The notes beneath the pieces are model-generated. The model searched no databases and was not told the origin of the DNA. It was given only the letters and a program-made list of their open reading frames with translations. A stretch of DNA of 42,366 nt from contig MNYP01000046.1 in assembly GCA_001873135.1 (NCBI GenBank), positions 1-42,366 of the forward strand, given 5' to 3'. Made by a program: the position numbers and the translations under genes. Below are positions 29,173 to 38,245 of this stretch, one piece after another. The DNA comes from Helicobacteraceae bacterium CG2_30_36_10 (lineage in GTDB: Bacteria; Campylobacterota; Campylobacteria; Campylobacterales; Sulfurimonadaceae). Numbering within the stretch: position 1 is the first letter of the stretch; every line of letters starts with the position of its first letter.

Positions 29173-31269
29173 ATGACAAATTTAGTAACCCTGCTTACGC
29201 AAAAAACAAACCTCAAAAAAGAACATATTCTCAGTATTTTAAAGCTTTTAGATGAAGGCGCTACTATTCCTTTTATTGCACGTTACAGAAAAGAGATGAC
29301 GGGCGGAGCGAGCGATGAAGTGCTTCGTGATTTTGAGACTATTTACGAGGGCACTAAAAAGCTTTTAGAGAGAAAAGAGGAAGTCTCCCGCCTTATAAGT
29401 GAGCGGGCGACTTTAACGGAGGCTCTTAAAAAAAGCATAGAAGATGCTGAGAGTTTGCGGATTTTAGAGGACATTTACCGACCCTTTAAAGAGAACAAAA
29501 CCTCTCGTGCTAGTGTCGCTGTAGCCAATGGTTTAGCGCCTCTAGCAGACACTCTGCAGGGTGCAAAGCTTACAAAAGAAGAGCTACTTCCACATGCCAA
29601 GCAGTATGTTAAAGGTTTAGTAACTTCACCGGAAGATGCCATAAAAGGGGCTCAAGATATTTTAGCCCAGAGATACGCCGAAGAGCCTCGAGAACGTGAA
29701 GCCATTAGAAACTCTATGCTCCGGTTTGGCTCTTTGCAGACGAAAAAAACTAAAAAGTTTGATGAAAACGGAAGCTTTAAAAATTTGGCTGAGAAAAGTG
29801 AAAAGGTAGCTTACATTCCATCGCATCGTTACCTTGCCATTATGCGTGGCGTGCGAGAAAAAGAGCTCTCAGTGAAGATTTCCATCGACATTGAGCGCAT
29901 TGAAGAGAATATAAAAGCGTATAAAATTCCTCGTGATGCACAAAGTTCTAAAGAGTATCTTTACGAAGCCTATAAAGATGGACTAAAAAGACTTCTTCTC
30001 CCTTCCATTGAGCGTGAAGTTCAAGCGGAGTTAAAAGAAAAAGCCGACATTGCCGCCATCTCGGTTTTTGGCAAAAACCTTAACCAGCTACTTATGACGC
30101 CACCGGTTACAAAAAGAGTTATTTTAGGCGTTGACCCGGCATATGTAAGCGGCTGCAAGTTAGCCGTGATTGATGAAAACGGCAACTTTTTGGAGTCTGC
30201 GGTTATCTACCCGACTCAGCCTAAAAACGATTATACTAACTCCAAAAACAAGGTGTTAGCGCTCACAAAAAAGTACAACATCACAGGTGTAGCCATAGGT
30301 AACGGCACCGGTTCAAGGGAGACACAGGAGTTTTTTGCACAGCTCAACGAGAAAGAAAGTGCCAAACTCAGTTATACGGTTGTGAGCGAAGCCGGAGCCT
30401 CAGTTTACAGTGCTTCTAAACTCGCACAAGAGGAGTATCCTGACCTTGACGTGACCATTCGCGGAGCTATTTCTATAGCCGGCAGACTGCGTGACCCCAT
30501 GGCAACTTTAGTAAAAATCGACCCGAAATCTTTAGGAATTGGACAGTACCAACACGATGTCGACCAAAAACTTTTGGAGAAAAAACTAGGCGATGTCACG
30601 GGCGATTTGGTAAACCGTGTCGGCGTAGATATCAACTCCGCATCTGCCGCTTTACTCTCCTATGTCGCAGGAATCGGCTTAAAAATAGCAAAAAACATTA
30701 TAGATTTTCGCCAAACAGAGGGCAACTTTACGACAAAAGCACAACTGCTAAAAGTCAAAGGTTTAGGCAAAAAAGCCTACGAACAGGCGGCAGGATTTAT
30801 CCGCATAAAAGAGGGACAGAATGTATTTGACAACAGTGGCATTCATCCTGAGAGTTATGAGGTGGCAAAAAAACTAGACGGTATGGATTTAAACAGCGTT
30901 GACGTGCAGGAAAAAGCACAAGCTTGGCATGTGGGAATACAAACACTCAAAGACATCATCACAGAGCTTCAAAAGCCCGGTTTTGACCCTAGAGAAGATT
31001 TACCTCCTATTCCATTTAAAGAGGGCTTAACAGACATCAAAATGCTCAAAGAGGGAAGTTTTGTCTCAGGCATAGTCCGTAACATCGCAGATTTTGGTGC
31101 CTTTGTAGACATTGGACTTAAAAATGACGGTATGATTCACATCTCAAAAATGAGCCAAAAACGCATCGCCCACCCCTTAGAGATTCTCTCTCTCAACCAG
31201 TTTTTACCACAAATAGAAGTCATAGCCATAGACCACGAAAAAGGAAAAGTGAGTTTGAGTTTGGTATAA
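29173..31269 (+). CDS. tex: Tex-family RNA-binding transcription accessory protein
   Basis: GATIPFIARYRKEMTGG, IGNGTGSRET, helix-hairpin-helix, C-terminal S1 domain GIVRNIADFGAFVDIGLKNDGMIHISKMS. Confidence 0.95.
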   Translation: MTNLVTLLTQKTNLKKEHILSILKLLDEGATIPFIARYRKEMTGGASDEVLRDFETIYEGTKKLLERKEEVSRLISERATLTEALKKSIEDAESLRILEDIYRPFKENKTSRASVAVANGLAPLADTLQGAKLTKEELLPHAKQYVKGLVTSPEDAIKGAQDILAQRYAEEPREREAIRNSMLRFGSLQTKKTKKFDENGSFKNLAEKSEKVAYIPSHRYLAIMRGVREKELSVKISIDIERIEENIKAYKIPRDAQSSKEYLYEAYKDGLKRLLLPSIEREVQAELKEKADIAAISVFGKNLNQLLMTPPVTKRVILGVDPAYVSGCKLAVIDENGNFLESAVIYPTQPKNDYTNSKNKVLALTKKYNITGVAIGNGTGSRETQEFFAQLNEKESAKLSYTVVSEAGASVYSASKLAQEEYPDLDVTIRGAISIAGRLRDPMATLVKIDPKSLGIGQYQHDVDQKLLEKKLGDVTGDLVNRVGVDINSASAALLSYVAGIGLKIAKNIIDFRQTEGNFTTKAQLLKVKGLGKKAYEQAAGFIRIKEGQNVFDNSGIHPESYEVAKKLDGMDLNSVDVQEKAQAWHVGIQTLKDIITELQKPGFDPREDLPPIPFKEGLTDIKMLKEGSFVSGIVRNIADFGAFVDIGLKNDGMIHISKMSQKRIAHPLEILSLNQFLPQIEVIAIDHEKGKVSLSLV
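29588..29598 (+). repeat. Exact TTCCACATGCC copy (encodes LPHAK in Tex)
   Basis: Direct read. Confidence 0.95.
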
Positions 31270-31303
31270 TGGCAGATACAAAAAACAGCCATGAAAGAGC
31301 CTT

Positions 31304-33136
31304 ATGATTCAACTTGTCAATATTTCCAAAAGTTTCTCCTCGCAGGAGCTTTTTTCTAACCTTAACTTCAAACTAAATTCTGGGAATCGTGTCGGTCTTG
31401 TCGGCAGAAACGGGAGTGGAAAGTCTACTCTTTTTAAAATCATTTTAGGTGAAGAGAGTCCTGATAGTGGTGACGTTATCATCCCCAAGGGCTACAAAAT
31501 CGGCACTTTAAAACAGCATCTTACTTTTAATGAGACGACGCTTCGTGAAGAGGCAGCTTTGGCTCTTGAGGAGGAGATGAAATACGATGTTTACAGGGTA
31601 GAGAAGATTCTTTTCGGGCTTGGATTTAGCCAAGAAGATCTAGAGAAAAACCCTCTCTCCTTTTCAGGCGGCTACCAAATACGCATTAACCTCGCAAAAC
31701 TCTTAGTCACTGAGCCAAATCTCTTACTGCTTGATGAGCCTACCAACTACCTTGATATTGTCTCTTTAAGATGGCTAAAATCTTTTTTAAGAGCCTTTCA
31801 AGGCGAAGTCATCTTAATCACCCATAACCGTGACTTTATGGACTCCATTGTGACCCATACTATGGGCATCGTTCGTAAGGGTTTGGCGGTTGTTGCAGGT
31901 GACACACACAAATTTTACGAGCAGCTCCAATCAAACGATGAGCTCCACGCAAAACAGAAAGTTTCTCAGGACAAAAAAGTAAAAGAGCTTGAAGAGTTTA
32001 TAGCAAGAAACAAGGCGCGCGCTTCAACGGCCTCTCTTGCTCAGTCAAAGGTAAAACAGCTTGAGAAGATGGATATTTTAGAAGATTTAGGCTTTGACAA
32101 CTCTCTGAAATTTGATTTTAACTTCAAAGATACTCCGGCTAAAATTCTGCTTGAAGTAAAAGATTTGAGCTTTGGCTATACACCGGAGAAAATTCTTTTT
32201 AAAAACATCTCTTTTACCCTCGCCAAGGGTGAATGTCTGGGCATTATCGGGAAAAACGGAAAAGGGAAGTCTACTCTTTTAAATACCATCGCAGGGGAAC
32301 TAAAACACCTAAGCGGAGAGGTAAAATTTCACAGTAGCACCACTTTTGCTCACTTCGGTCAGACAAATATTTCTCATTTAAGCCCCAATAGTACTGTTAT
32401 GGATGAGATTTATGTTGGCAACCCTCAGCTAGGAGAAGCGGGAGTGAGAGCTATTTGCGGCGGAATGATGTTTAGCGGCGACAATGCTAAAAAGAAAATC
32501 TCTTTGCTCTCAGGAGGCGAAAAAAGTCGTGTAATGCTGGGGCAGATTTTAGCGCGCAATGTAAACCTGCTTTTTCTCGATGAGCCGACAAACCACCTCG
32601 ACATGGATTCTATTGAAGCTCTTACTGTAGCCATACAGAACTTCAAGGGTTCGGTTATTATCGTCACCCACTCCGAAGAGTTGCTCCGAAGAGTTTGCGA
32701 CAGACTTATTATTTTTGCAAAAAACGGTGCTGAGTATTTTGACGGCGGCTATGACGACTTTTTAGAGAAAATCGGTTGGGAAGAGGAAGAAGCGGTTGAA
32801 AAAGTAAAAGCTGCGCCAAAAGAAAACAGCAAAGAAAACAAAAAAATCAAAGCGGAGTTGGTGCGTGAGAGAAACAAACGCACCTCTTCACTTAAGAAAA
32901 AAGTTGAAAAACTTGAGAGCGCTATTATGAAGCTTGAAGAGCAGCTTGAAGGGCACCATAAGGAACTTATAAAGGTCTCAAGCAGCGCAGACAGTGCGAC
33001 TCTCATAGAGCTATCAAAACTTGTCTCAGATGAGGAGGCGCAGATTGAAAAAATGTTTGAAGAGCTTGAGACTGCACAAACCGAGCTTGATGAAATAAAC
33101 CAAAATTATGATGAAAAAATGGAGCCACTCTCATGA
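31304..33136 (+). CDS. ABC-F family ATPase
   Basis: Two ABC cassettes (GRNGSGKSTLFK, GKNGKGKSTLLN), LLLLDEPTNYLD and LLFLDEPTNHLD, C-terminal coiled coil. Confidence 0.95.
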   Translation: MIQLVNISKSFSSQELFSNLNFKLNSGNRVGLVGRNGSGKSTLFKIILGEESPDSGDVIIPKGYKIGTLKQHLTFNETTLREEAALALEEEMKYDVYRVEKILFGLGFSQEDLEKNPLSFSGGYQIRINLAKLLVTEPNLLLLDEPTNYLDIVSLRWLKSFLRAFQGEVILITHNRDFMDSIVTHTMGIVRKGLAVVAGDTHKFYEQLQSNDELHAKQKVSQDKKVKELEEFIARNKARASTASLAQSKVKQLEKMDILEDLGFDNSLKFDFNFKDTPAKILLEVKDLSFGYTPEKILFKNISFTLAKGECLGIIGKNGKGKSTLLNTIAGELKHLSGEVKFHSSTTFAHFGQTNISHLSPNSTVMDEIYVGNPQLGEAGVRAICGGMMFSGDNAKKKISLLSGGEKSRVMLGQILARNVNLLFLDEPTNHLDMDSIEALTVAIQNFKGSVIIVTHSEELLRRVCDRLIIFAKNGAEYFDGGYDDFLEKIGWEEEEAVEKVKAAPKENSKENKKIKAELVRERNKRTSSLKKKVEKLESAIMKLEEQLEGHHKELIKVSSSADSATLIELSKLVSDEEAQIEKMFEELETAQTELDEINQNYDEKMEPLS

Positions 33137-33621
33137 GTAAAGAACTCTACTTTTTACGCTCATCGGAGCAAAAAATAGTTACAGACATGTTCAAATATGC
33201 CCACCTAAAAGAGAGTCAAAACCCGAATATTTACATTGATTTTTACGGTTTAACCCCAAAAGACATCGGTCTCTACGCCTTAGTGAATCAAGAGATTGCC
33301 GGCGCTATTTGGAGTAGAGAACTTCAAAAAAAAGACAAGGCAGAGGGTTTTATAGATGAAAACACTCCCGTTTTAAGTATGGCGGTTGTACCCAAGTTCA
33401 GAGGAGAGGGCATCGGCTCTTTTATGATGGAGCAGTTTTTGCAAGAAGCGGCGGCGGTGCACACGCAAATAAGCGTCTCGTGCGACTCACATACTAGAAA
33501 ATTTTATGAAAAATTTGGGTTTGTCGCGTTAGAGTGCAATAATATCCTCATCAAAAAACTCCAAATAAAAGCGGTTATCCGTCCGTCTGAGGGATACGAC
33601 CCCACCCGCTGGATGGACTAA
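33133..33621 (+). CDS. GNAT-family N-acetyltransferase
   Basis: LSMAVVPKFRGEGIGSFMMEQFLQEA...HTRKFYEKFGF. Confidence 0.85.
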   Translation: MSKELYFLRSSEQKIVTDMFKYAHLKESQNPNIYIDFYGLTPKDIGLYALVNQEIAGAIWSRELQKKDKAEGFIDENTPVLSMAVVPKFRGEGIGSFMMEQFLQEAAAVHTQISVSCDSHTRKFYEKFGFVALECNNILIKKLQIKAVIRPSEGYDPTRWMD

Positions 33622-33935
33622 GCATACGCACTAAAAGATGCAGGATATGAAGATTTTTCTGCCTCTGCAGTTTGGTTGAAGAGTTTCATTATAGCGGCGC
33701 TTAAGTCTTCAACTGTCATGTTTGAGGACTCTATTTGAGCCATTTGGGTCGTTATCTCTTTCTTGCCCACTGGGTCTAAAGTCTGCATTAAACTTTTTAT
33801 GTCTGACTGCATATCTTCTGGGAGCATTTGGATAGTTTCTCGCATCATTCTGTTAAGAGAGCCACCTTGAGCGCCACCCGAACCGTCCATTTTTCTTGTT
33901 TGTTGTTGCATCGCACTTACTGAACTTACATCCAT
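33618..33935 (-). CDS. Small uncharacterised protein (~105 aa), start at MDVSSVSAMQQQ
   Basis: Intact ORF with GAGG upstream of the ATG; no recognised domain. Confidence 0.6.
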   Translation of the reverse strand: MDVSSVSAMQQQTRKMDGSGGAQGGSLNRMMRETIQMLPEDMQSDIKSLMQTLDPVGKKEITTQMAQIESSNMTVEDLSAAIMKLFNQTAEAEKSSYPASFSAYA

Positions 33936-33983
33936 TATAAATCCTCGTTTTATTATGCTCGTATAAAGCAAAAAACATTCCTT

Positions 33984-34494
33984 TTATTCTTGAACTCTAT
34001 CAATCAACTCTTTAATAGTTTCTTGCTCTTTTTGAGTTTTAAAAAAAGCCTGCAATTTATCTCTTGAGCATTAAGCGTGTTATTAAGAGCGTGCAACTTT
34101 TCTAACATTTATTCTGCGTTAGCCACATTTTCTACGAAAAAAATAAGTAAAAAAATGTTGTCATTCCACCTAATAAGCATATCATCTTGTCTTGTGCTAT
34201 TTTTGAAGAGGTCCAAAAATGCACTCAAAGTATCTTCAGAACTAGATATATTAGAACCATCACTCAGATTTGCTTCTATTAAAACAGCACCGATGATTTT
34301 TTCATTAAACACCGTTGCATCTTGATAACTTCGTGCTATTTGTAAAAAATACTTTTTAGTATACGCACCACTTTTAGCATCAATATTTACATGATTTTCA
34401 ATCATAATTCTTCTAATCATGGGTTGTGTATTATCTGTGAGTGTAACTATCTTGTAATCTTCTATAGTGCTCTTAATATCAACACTAACGCATG
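33984..34494 (-). pseudogene. Degraded GGDEF-domain gene remnant
   Basis: Frame reads SGAYTKKYFLQIARS...EDTLSAFLDLFKNSTRQDDMLIRWNDNIFLLIFFVENVANAE*MLEKLHALNNTLNAQ then frame-shifts to RDKLQAFFKTQKEQETIKELIDRVQE*; GGDEF position reads NDNIF; in-frame stop plus frameshift. Confidence 0.65.
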
Positions 34495-34530
34495 CGGCTC
34501 ATAGTTGATGTCATTATACGAAAGAGATGA

Positions 34531-34684
34531 GGTCAGGCACCATTTAGGGAATTATGATACTCTAAAATTTGAAACTTTGTCATATTAAAAATCATCTCAT
34601 GATGTGTTTGTAAATTATAGCATACATCAAAAGTTGCACAGCTGAGATGAACCACTACTTTTTACTGTAATGGAATCAGACCCT
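34531..34684. mobile_element. Possible RAYT-associated / MITE-like fossil without transposase
   Basis: Bounded by GGTCAGGCACC and GGAATCAGACCCT; no ORF; ends resemble sequences that flank REP-associated Y1 transposases (recall, not searched). Confidence 0.35.
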
Positions 34685-34796
34685 ATTTATGCTCCTGACT
34701 TTTCTTCTAAAGTCAAGCCCTCGGCTCCTTTACCCTCATGAAAGCCGCCACTCTATCCGAAGCGATGGTCTGCCTTCGCCTTTTTGTCATGAAATT

Positions 34797-34807
34797 TTCC
34801 ACATGCC
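34797..34807 (+). repeat. Exact TTCCACATGCC copy in non-coding DNA
   Basis: Direct read. Confidence 0.95.
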
Positions 34808-34931
34808 AAACATCATAGTCTGTAATAAAGCGAACTCATCATTTATGGATAAATAGGTTTAGCTGATGAACCTTGCCCCGAACAAGTTCGCGGTACCGAA
34901 GGAACTCTAAAGTAAGCTTAAGTTAGTACTA

Positions 34932-35444
34932 TTATCCCCATGCTTCTATCTTCGCATTCAGATCAATATGTGTCAAATAAAGTCTCAAATCAAACTCTAT
35001 CTGATGATAATTAGGCTCCATATATTCACAAAGTTTATAAAAGGCTTTATTATGCTCTTTTTCTTTAAAATGAGCCAGTTCATGCACGACTATCATGCGT
35101 AAAAACTCTTCGGGTACATATTTAAACATCGAGGCGATTCTAATCTCATTGCTGGCTTTTAGTTTGCTTCCCTGTACTCTTGAAATAAAATGGTGCGTGC
35201 CTAAAGCGTTGTGAATAACATTAATTTTGCCATCATAAAGAGTTTTACTCAGAGGTGGCGTTCTTTTCATATATTCGTTTTTTAAATCATTCACATACGA
35301 AAAGAGTGCTTTATCATTTTTCATGGCATGTGGAAATGGATACTTTTTAACAAGGTGGAGCTCAAGAGTGTTTTGTTCTATAAGCTGATGCACCTGTTTT
35401 TTTGTCTGCTCATGGTAGTGGTTTAGATATTTTAACTCTTTCAT
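34932..35444 (-). CDS. YgjP/SprT-like (DUF45) zinc metallopeptidase
   Basis: VVHELAHFKEKEHNKAFYKLCEYMEPNYHQ. Confidence 0.88.
   Translation of the reverse strand: MKELKYLNHYHEQTKKQVHQLIEQNTLELHLVKKYPFPHAMKNDKALFSYVNDLKNEYMKRTPPLSKTLYDGKINVIHNALGTHHFISRVQGSKLKASNEIRIASMFKYVPEEFLRMIVVHELAHFKEKEHNKAFYKLCEYMEPNYHQIEFDLRLYLTHIDLNAKIEAWG
35325..35335 (-). repeat. Exact GGCATGTGGAA copy (gene sense FPHAM)
   Basis: Direct read. Confidence 0.95.
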
Positions 35445-35672
35445 CTATGTTGTTAAACTCCTTGCGAAACTAAGATTACTTGCAATATTTTGTGTTTAAA
35501 GTCAAGTCTTTTTAAAAGTTTTTCTCACTTCCCTCATTTTCTTCTTATTACGCTTCAGAGGAGTTAAAAAGGATGAAATGGTATAAAACCTTTTTTTTAA
35601 TACCGTCTTAGCAACGGCATTTTCTTTACAAAATTGGCAAAAAAACTTCAGTAAATTTACAGAATTGTGTGA

Positions 35673-35678
35673 TATAAT
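35673..35678 (+). promoter_or_regulatory. Candidate extended -10 (TGA TATAAT) of the DUF302 lipoprotein gene
   Basis: TGATATAAT immediately upstream of the 12-bp palindrome. Confidence 0.5.
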
Positions 35679-35687
35679 ATCTGAACT

Positions 35688-35715
35688 ATTTATGTGATAA
35701 AAATATCACATAAAT
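35688..35715. promoter_or_regulatory. Perfect palindrome ATTTATGTGATA-AAAA-TATCACATAAAT; candidate operator or 5'-UTR hairpin
   Basis: 12-bp perfect arms, 4-nt spacer, read directly. Confidence 0.75.
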
Positions 35716-35738
35716 GCTATTTTAAAAGGAAAGAAGAT

Positions 35739-36323
35739 ATGATGAGAAGACTATCACTAGGGATTTCGGTTGCTTTAATGGCTTTGTTATTTAGCGGTTG
35801 TACTATGATGAAGATGGGTGCAACATTTATGGGTTTTGACTCTGAAACGCAAGATGCTTATGCTAAGATGATGGACGTCATCGGCGAGACTGGAGATCCT
35901 GCGCAGGCTATGATGCTTGAATTCGCTGTAGATCCAGACCTAACAGAAGAAGGGCTAATAGGCTCTATTAACTCAATAGCGCTTGAGTACAACATGATGG
36001 TTGTCGGCGAGAAAAATATGTTTAACCTAGCGGACGCAAAACCTGAAGAGGTAAAACATGCAAGAGTTATTGAGCTTTGCTCACTGAAGATTGCTAAAAA
36101 GATGTTAAACCACTCACGTTTCTATGGCGGTTTTATGCCTTGTAGAATTATTCTTGTAGAGTATGGAAACGGTGAGAGATACCTCATTACTATGGATATG
36201 ACGCTGGCATTATACGGCGGAACTGACAAGAAGCCAATCAATGAAGACCTTTTCAGTGATATGCTAAAAGTTAAAGAGGCTATGGATAATATTCCTAAGA
36301 GAGCTGCTAGAGGTGATTTCTAA
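35739..36323 (+). CDS. DUF302-like lipoprotein
   Basis: Lipobox LLFSGC; C-terminal ARVIELCSLKIAKKMLNHSRFYGGFMPCRIILVEYGNGERYLITMDM; RBS AAAGGAAAG. Confidence 0.8.
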   Translation: MMRRLSLGISVALMALLFSGCTMMKMGATFMGFDSETQDAYAKMMDVIGETGDPAQAMMLEFAVDPDLTEEGLIGSINSIALEYNMMVVGEKNMFNLADAKPEEVKHARVIELCSLKIAKKMLNHSRFYGGFMPCRIILVEYGNGERYLITMDMTLALYGGTDKKPINEDLFSDMLKVKEAMDNIPKRAARGDF

Positions 36324-36342
36324 GCCTAAGCTCTACCAAAAT

Positions 36343-36369
36343 AGTGGAGATCCTCTCCACTGTTTTTTT
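36343..36369 (+). terminator. Rho-independent terminator
   Basis: AGTGGAGA-TCC-TCTCCACT followed by G then T7. Confidence 0.9.
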
Positions 36370-36381
36370 AAACTAAACTTT

Positions 36382-37377
36382 TTAAACTAAAACCGCTTCG
36401 CGTTTACCCTCTTTGATTTCACCTATTAGATAACCGTCAGTTTTTGATAGTACTGCTTGCACATTTGCATCTTCAACTACAAGTATCATTCCGACACCCA
36501 TGTTAAAAGCTCTGTACATCTCCTCTTCTGCAACATGTTCTGCCATGAGTTTAAAGATAGGAAGAACTTTTATAGACTCTTTTTTTACTTCAGCCATTAA
36601 GTGTTCAGGCAAGACACGAGGGAGGTTCTCTACTATGCCGCCACCTGTAATATGAGCCATCGCAACGATTTCATTTTTAAGTGCTTTAAATGTTTTTACG
36701 TAAATATTTGTAGGGGTAAGCAAAGTCTCTATCAGTGGTTTTCCGTTGAAATCATCTTCAAACTTTTTACCCATCTTTTCAAACAGTACCTTTCTTGCAA
36801 GAGAAAAACCGTTTGAGTGCAGACCCGAACTCGGCAGGGCAATAAGTTTATGCCCTGCTCTTACAAGGGAGACTCTGTCCATTTCGCTTTTTTCGGCAAC
36901 ACCGACCGCAAAGCCTGCTAAGTCGTAGTCATTCTCAGAGTACATTCCCGGCATTTCAGCAGTCTCTCCACCGATAAGAGCACATTCGCTTCGTATACAT
37001 CCCTCCGCAATGCCTGCTACGACACTAGTCGCTACATTTACATCAAGCTTGCCTGTTGCATAGTAGTCGAGAAAAAAAGAGGGAGTTCCAAAGTTGCAGA
37101 GTAAATCGTTTACGCACATTGCAACTAAATCAATTCCTACGGTATTGTGTATACCAGAATCAATCGCAAGTTTAAGTTTTGTTCCAACACCATCAGTCGC
37201 TGCAAGCATTACCGGTTCTTTGAACCCTTTTGGGAGCTCAAAAGCTCCGGCGAAAGAGCCTATGCCCCCGAGTACTCCGGGGATTCTAGTAGATTTAACT
37301 AAAGGTTTGATATTCTCAACGAAACTATTACCGGCATCAATGTCAACGCCGGCATCTTTATAACTAATTTGACTCAT
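36382..37377 (-). CDS. purM: Phosphoribosylformylglycinamidine cyclo-ligase
   Basis: ISYKDAGVDIDAGNSFVENIKP, ATDGVGTKLKLA, GGETAEMPGMY, MAHITGGGIVENLPRVLP. Confidence 0.96.
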   Translation of the reverse strand: MSQISYKDAGVDIDAGNSFVENIKPLVKSTRIPGVLGGIGSFAGAFELPKGFKEPVMLAATDGVGTKLKLAIDSGIHNTVGIDLVAMCVNDLLCNFGTPSFFLDYYATGKLDVNVATSVVAGIAEGCIRSECALIGGETAEMPGMYSENDYDLAGFAVGVAEKSEMDRVSLVRAGHKLIALPSSGLHSNGFSLARKVLFEKMGKKFEDDFNGKPLIETLLTPTNIYVKTFKALKNEIVAMAHITGGGIVENLPRVLPEHLMAEVKKESIKVLPIFKLMAEHVAEEEMYRAFNMGVGMILVVEDANVQAVLSKTDGYLIGEIKEGKREAVLV

Positions 37378-37592
37378 TATTTAGACCCGGAGTTGCGTGG
37401 TAAATCACATTTTTTTGAAAAAATACAGAGTGGACAGAAATTAAACAATCCAGCTAAGAGAGGAATAACGCCAAGAAAAAACCATGCAGCTCCATCCATT
37501 GCACCTAGTTGTATAACACCTGTTATTACTAGAGCTAAACCAATAATTATGCGAAATACTCTGCAAAATTTTCTAACTTTATTGTAATCCAT
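37377..37592 (-). CDS. DUF2892-like small membrane protein
   Basis: MDYNKVRKFCRVFRIIIGLALVITGV...FFLGVIPLLAGLFNFCPLC. Confidence 0.78.
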   Translation of the reverse strand: MDYNKVRKFCRVFRIIIGLALVITGVIQLGAMDGAAWFFLGVIPLLAGLFNFCPLCIFSKKCDLPRNSGSK

Positions 37593-37699
37593 TTAATACC
37601 TTTATGTTTATATAAATATTTGGCAATTATATCGTTATTAAGTAAAATTAATACAAATATGCTAAAATCGCTTATAATTAATAAACAGGAATTATTTAA

Positions 37700-38245
37700 A
37701 TGAAATCTTTTATCTATCCAGAAATGATGGTACACGTACCACTTTGCACAAACAAAACCCCAAAGAGTGTTTTAATCATCAGTGATGAGGCAACTCTTTT
37801 AACTCAAGAGGTTCAAAAACATAGTGACGTTAGTTCAAGCGTTATCACTTGCAGCTTAGAGAGCCTTCGCACTCTCGATGATGCCAGCTTTGATGTTGTT
37901 ATATGCGAGATGAGCGGTGACGGAGCTGTTGTTGCTCATCTTAACCGTGTTTTAAAAGAGGATGGACAGCTTACAATAAAGCATGATTCATTAGATGAGA
38001 CGCAAAGCAATAAAGTTCTTATGCAGGTTTTGGGCAATTATTTTAAAGTGATAATGCCTTATAACCTTGGTACCGGAGAAACTGCTCTTTTAGCTTCTAA
38101 AGAGTACCATCCGACTGCAGACGTGATTCTACAAAGATCAGATATGCTCGATGGTTTAAGTTATTATAACTGCGATATGCATGTTTCATCTTTTGCAATG
38201 CCTAACTATATCCGTAAAGAGTATCTAGGAATTATCAGAAATTAA
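37700..38245 (+). CDS. Truncated/degenerate spermidine synthase-like protein
   Basis: YPEMMVHVPLCTNKTPKSVLIISD and C-terminal YYNCDMHVSSFAMPNYIRKE resemble SpeE; N-terminal domain and Gly-rich GGGDGG motif absent; next to coaE. Confidence 0.72.
   Translation: MKSFIYPEMMVHVPLCTNKTPKSVLIISDEATLLTQEVQKHSDVSSSVITCSLESLRTLDDASFDVVICEMSGDGAVVAHLNRVLKEDGQLTIKHDSLDETQSNKVLMQVLGNYFKVIMPYNLGTGETALLASKEYHPTADVILQRSDMLDGLSYYNCDMHVSSFAMPNYIRKEYLGIIRN

Noticed and set aside
34501-34931. Possible ncRNA or tRNA in the largest intergenic gap
   Set aside because: No cloverleaf or known RNA motif visible; better explained as decayed accessory DNA.
35694-35738. Extended start of the DUF302 lipoprotein (MIKISHKCYFKRKED)
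   Set aside because: Passes through the palindrome; the RBS and lipoprotein signal fit the ATG at 35739.
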